This document shows, in pieces, positions 13,736 through 16,171 of a DNA stretch of 16,171 nt (the stretch's first letter is position 1; each line of letters begins with the position of its first letter). The notes beneath the pieces are model-generated. The model searched no databases and was not told where the DNA came from. It saw only the letters and a list, made by a program, of their open reading frames with translations. A program made the translations under genes and the position numbers. Source of the DNA: DASTPP01 sp035762175 (lineage in GTDB: Bacteria; Myxococcota_A; Polyangia; Polyangiales; Polyangiaceae); assembly GCA_035762175.1 (NCBI GenBank), contig DASTPP010000185.1, positions 1-16,171 of the forward strand, read 5' to 3'.

Positions 13736-14659
13736 TCAGACGGCCTGGCGCATGCGGGCGCCGATGATGCGCTGCACCCAGTCGCGCCGCAGCCGGTGCG
13801 GCGCGAGCGTCTCGTGCATGGCGAGGACGGGGCGGCCCCCGAGCCGCGTCTCGACGAGGGCGCGGGCGTAGAAGGGGCCGTCCTCGAGCGTGCGCACGAC
13901 GCGCCCGCCGTGGCCGCGGTCGACGCGCGCCCGCCGCTCGAGCGCCCAGAGCGTGCGCGCGAGCGGGGTCGTGTGGACGCGCTCGAGGTCGTCGATCTCG
14001 CCGCGGCTCGAGACGCGGAAGGCGAGCGAGCGGGCGGCGCCGGACGCGCACGCGACGTCGTAGGTGAGCAGGGCGCCGTCGCCGCGCGCGCGCGACCAGT
14101 GCCAGCTCTCGAAGGCCGACTCGAGCGGCCGCGCCCCGGCGTTGGCGTCGTAGTAGCCGTGGCCGGTGAAGCGGACGCCGGGCCAGGGCAGGTCGACCTC
14201 GATGCGCGCGAGCGGCGCGGCGGGCCACCAGCGGTGCTCGCCGCGCTCGTCGATGGACAGCTCGAGGTCGGTGCGCGCCTCGGGGTGCAGCACGATGCGG
14301 CCGCGCACGGGGCGGGCGGCGCCGCGCAGGGGCGTCGTGCGCTCGTCGACGTCGACGGTGAGCCGGTCGCGCTCCCAGCGCATCGAGCTCGCGCCGATGG
14401 CGACGCCGGCGGCGCCGCGCGCGGCCGGGCCGAGGGGGCCCTCGCGCAGGGCCCAGGCCGAGGCGCCGCGGGCGTAGACGGCGACGTTCATCGAGCAGTG
14501 GGCGAGGGCGGGGGCGGGGCCGCCGCGCCGGGCGGCCGCGTAGGCGGGCGAGAAGGGGTTGCCGAGCAGGGCGATGACGACGACGGCGGTGCGGCCGTCG
14601 TCGCTCAGTCCGTCGAGGTAGTGCCAGTGGTAGCCGCCGGGCGGGATCGGCCGGTCGAA
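13736..14659 (-). CDS. crtC: CrtC-type carotenoid 1,2-hydratase (hydroxyneurosporene synthase); start unresolved
   Basis: CrtC adds water across the C1-C2 double bond of acyclic carotenes such as neurosporene or lycopene, giving 1-hydroxy carotenoids. The family pattern is clear over about 307 residues: FDRPIPPGGYHWHYLDGLSD, VIALLGNPFSPAYA, HCSMNVAVYARG, SSMRWERDRLTVDVDE, FTGHGYYDANAGARPLESAF, ESWHWSRA, RVVRTLEDGPFYARA, and the C-terminal HETLAPHRLRRDWVQRIIGA. The coordinate 14659 marks the Phe of FDRP, the first family residue. No ATG, GTG or TTG precedes it in frame for roughly 90 codons, and the reading frame is shifted one base from the end of crtD, which overlaps it. crtC may therefore be expressed as a frameshifted extension of crtD, from a rare start, or a base may be missing from the sequence. 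Confidence 0.88.
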   Translation of the reverse strand, partial: FDRPIPPGGYHWHYLDGLSDDGRTAVVVIALLGNPFSPAYAAARRGGPAPALAHCSMNVAVYARGASAWALREGPLGPAARGAAGVAIGASSMRWERDRLTVDVDERTTPLRGAARPVRGRIVLHPEARTDLELSIDERGEHRWWPAAPLARIEVDLPWPGVRFTGHGYYDANAGARPLESAFESWHWSRARGDGALLTYDVACASGAARSLAFRVSSRGEIDDLERVHTTPLARTLWALERRARVDRGHGGRVVRTLEDGPFYARALVETRLGGRPVLAMHETLAPHRLRRDWVQRIIGARMRQAV

Positions 14660-16140
14660 GCGAGGTCCAGGAGGGCTTGCGCCGCCGCGAGCCTCCCGCT
14701 CAGGGCCGACATCGGCACGCCCGGGCCCGGGTGCACGCTCCCGCCCGCCAGGTACAGGCCGGGGACCTTCGAGGCCGCGGCCTGGCGCGAGAGCGCGGCG
14801 AGCGGCCCCCTCGAGCGCGGCCCGTAGAGCGCCCCGCCGGTCGCGGGGAAGAGCCGGTGGTAGTCGGCCGGCGTGGTCTGCACGCTCGCCGACGTCTCGA
14901 GCGTCAGGCCGGCCCTGCGAAGTAGTGTCAGCGTCGCGTTCGTGCATCGTTCCCTCTCCGGTTCGTTCCAGCGTTCGGGGGCGTCGCCCGTCGCCGGCGC
15001 GTTCACCAGCACCAGCAGCCGCTCTTCGGCCGGGGGCGGGGCGTCGCCGCCGCGGTCCTGCGCGCAGACGTAGACGGTGGGCTCGTCGGGCACCCTGCGG
15101 CGGCGCAAGATGGCGTCGAACTCGGCGGCGTAGTCGTCGGCGAAGAAGACGTTGTGGTGCGCCAGGGGGAAGCCCGAGGCCCGGGCCCGCGCCGCCCACG
15201 TCACCGCCGACAGCGAGCGGGCCTCGGGGGGCGTCGCCGGCGCGGCGCGGGCGGCGGGCGCGCCGAGCAGCCCGGCGCCGAGGGCGGAGACGTCGCCGTT
15301 GAAGACGACGGCGTCGGCGGCGTGGGCGGCGCCGCCCGCGACGACGCCCGCGGCCCGCCCGCGCTCGACGAGGATGCGCTCGACCCCGTGGCCGTAGAGC
15401 AGCTCGACCCCGAGCGAGCGCGCGAGCCGGTCGAGCGCGGCCGCCAGGGCGCGCATGCCGCCGCGCGCGCGGTAGACCCCCTCGGCCTCGACGTGGGCGA
15501 CGAGGTTGAGGGTGCCGGGCGCCTCGAAGGGCGACGAGCCGCAGTACGTCGCGTAGCGGCCGAAGAGCTGGCGCAGGCGCGGCGCGGCGAAGCGCTGCTC
15601 GAGCGCGCGCCACATCGTGCGGTGGCCGTCGAGGCGGGCGAGCGCCCCGAGCCCGGCGGCGCCGAACTGCCGCACGATGCCCCCGAGCGTCGGGCGCTGC
15701 GCGCGCAGGAAGGCGGCCTCGGAGAGCTCGTACATGCGCCGGCCGTCGTCGCAGAAGTCGAGGTAGGCGCTCGCCTCGCGGGGGCCGAACGCCTCGCCGA
15801 TCGCGTCGGCCGAGCGCTGCCGGTCGGCGTACAGGTCGAGGCGGGTGCCGTCGCGCCAGGCGTGGCGGGCCAGCACCGACGCGCGCTCGAGGCCGACCTC
15901 GGCGCGGAACGACGCGCCGGCCGCGTCGAAGAGCTCGTCGAACACCCAGGGCATCGTCAGCACCGTGGGCCCGCCGTCGAACTCGGCGCCGCCGACCTCG
16001 AGCGCGCGCGCCTTGCCGCCGGGCCCCGCCGCGCGCTCGAACACGCGCACCCGCGCCCCCGCGGCGGCCAGATCGATCGCGCACGCGAGCCCGCCGACGC
16101 CCGCCCCGACGACGACGACGCTCGCGTCGCGCCCCGTCAC
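14605..16140 (-). CDS. crtD: CrtD-type 1-hydroxycarotenoid 3,4-desaturase (FAD-dependent)
   Basis: The GTG at 16140 starts a 511-residue flavoprotein of the phytoene-desaturase family; the frame is open to the window edge, so a slightly earlier start is possible. The FAD dinucleotide fold VVVVGAGVGGLACAIDLAAA (8-27) and the following ERAAGPGGKA are followed by FDGGPTVLTMPWVFDELF. The C-terminal part has FPATGGALYG and GLYLAGGSVHPGPGVPMSAL followed by SGRLAAAQ. The GGALYG and AGGSVHPG-GVPM forms point to CrtD, not CrtI. CrtD introduces the 3,4 double bond into 1-hydroxy carotenoids made by CrtC. The last ~18 residues (from GRSRPAATT on) are not family sequence: they are crtC coding sequence read out of frame, ending at a TGA at 14607-14605. 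Both enzymes act in the membrane on the same pathway. Confidence 0.9.
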   Translation of the reverse strand: MTGRDASVVVVGAGVGGLACAIDLAAAGARVRVFERAAGPGGKARALEVGGAEFDGGPTVLTMPWVFDELFDAAGASFRAEVGLERASVLARHAWRDGTRLDLYADRQRSADAIGEAFGPREASAYLDFCDDGRRMYELSEAAFLRAQRPTLGGIVRQFGAAGLGALARLDGHRTMWRALEQRFAAPRLRQLFGRYATYCGSSPFEAPGTLNLVAHVEAEGVYRARGGMRALAAALDRLARSLGVELLYGHGVERILVERGRAAGVVAGGAAHAADAVVFNGDVSALGAGLLGAPAARAAPATPPEARSLSAVTWAARARASGFPLAHHNVFFADDYAAEFDAILRRRRVPDEPTVYVCAQDRGGDAPPPAEERLLVLVNAPATGDAPERWNEPERERCTNATLTLLRRAGLTLETSASVQTTPADYHRLFPATGGALYGPRSRGPLAALSRQAAASKVPGLYLAGGSVHPGPGVPMSALSGRLAAAQALLDLASTGRSRPAATTGTTSTD

Positions 16141-16171
16141 GGCGCCCGCCCCCCGGGGCCGGCGGCGGCCC

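Overview
The window is very GC-rich, gene-dense DNA from a bacterium that looks like a myxobacterium-type organism (Myxococcota, Polyangia-like). This placement is inferred from the kinds of genes present: a type II NADH dehydrogenase fused to a cyclic-nucleotide domain with a long Pro/Ala tail, a stand-alone Hsp70-like protein, an HTTM membrane protein with a small partner, and a PD-(D/E)XK-like gene of a type I associate with myxobacteria and actinobacteria. No rRNA or tRNA gene was seen, so the taxonomy rests on gene content alone.

Layout. Positions 1-436 (minus) hold the N-terminal part of a PD-(D/E)XK nuclease-like protein that runs off the left edge. Positions 437-1348 hold no gene I can support, but they contain a striking array of about ten 42-bp units. 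Each unit carries two short palindromes, and the palindrome centres are mostly 21 bp apart. Positions 1349-5522 hold two ABC-2-type permease genes (plus). They look like a former pair and are now separated by an inverted NDH-2/cNMP gene (2277-4544, minus). Positions 5619-6803 hold a predicted outer-membrane beta-barrel protein and a small lipoprotein (plus). An Hsp70-like gene follows (6872-8446, minus), divergent from a translationally coupled pair made of a small membrane-anchored protein and an HTTM/gamma-carboxylase-like membrane protein (8571-10228, plus). An AlkA-type DNA glycosylase (to 11050) comes next, with a Pro-Ala simple-sequence 5' end and no usable start codon.

The right third (11117-16140) looks like the edge of a photosynthesis/carotenoid gene cluster. 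It holds a PucC/LhaA-family (BCD family) MFS protein (minus), a divergent alpha/beta-hydrolase-like protein (plus), then crtC and crtD (minus) for acyclic 1-hydroxy-3,4-didehydro carotenoids. A 26-bp perfect inverted repeat with a TTGACA box on each strand lies between the PucC-family gene and the hydrolase gene and looks like a shared operator/promoter. crtC and crtD alone would not imply phototrophy, because non-phototrophic myxobacteria also make carotenoids with CrtC and CrtD. The PucC-family protein is the strong hint of bacteriochlorophyll-based phototrophy. No bch, puf or puh gene lies inside the window.

Two reading-frame oddities need raw-read checks: the glycosylase ORF has no start codon, and crtC is entered out of frame from the end of crtD without a start codon. 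Both lie in extremely GC-rich sequence, where indel errors are plausible.
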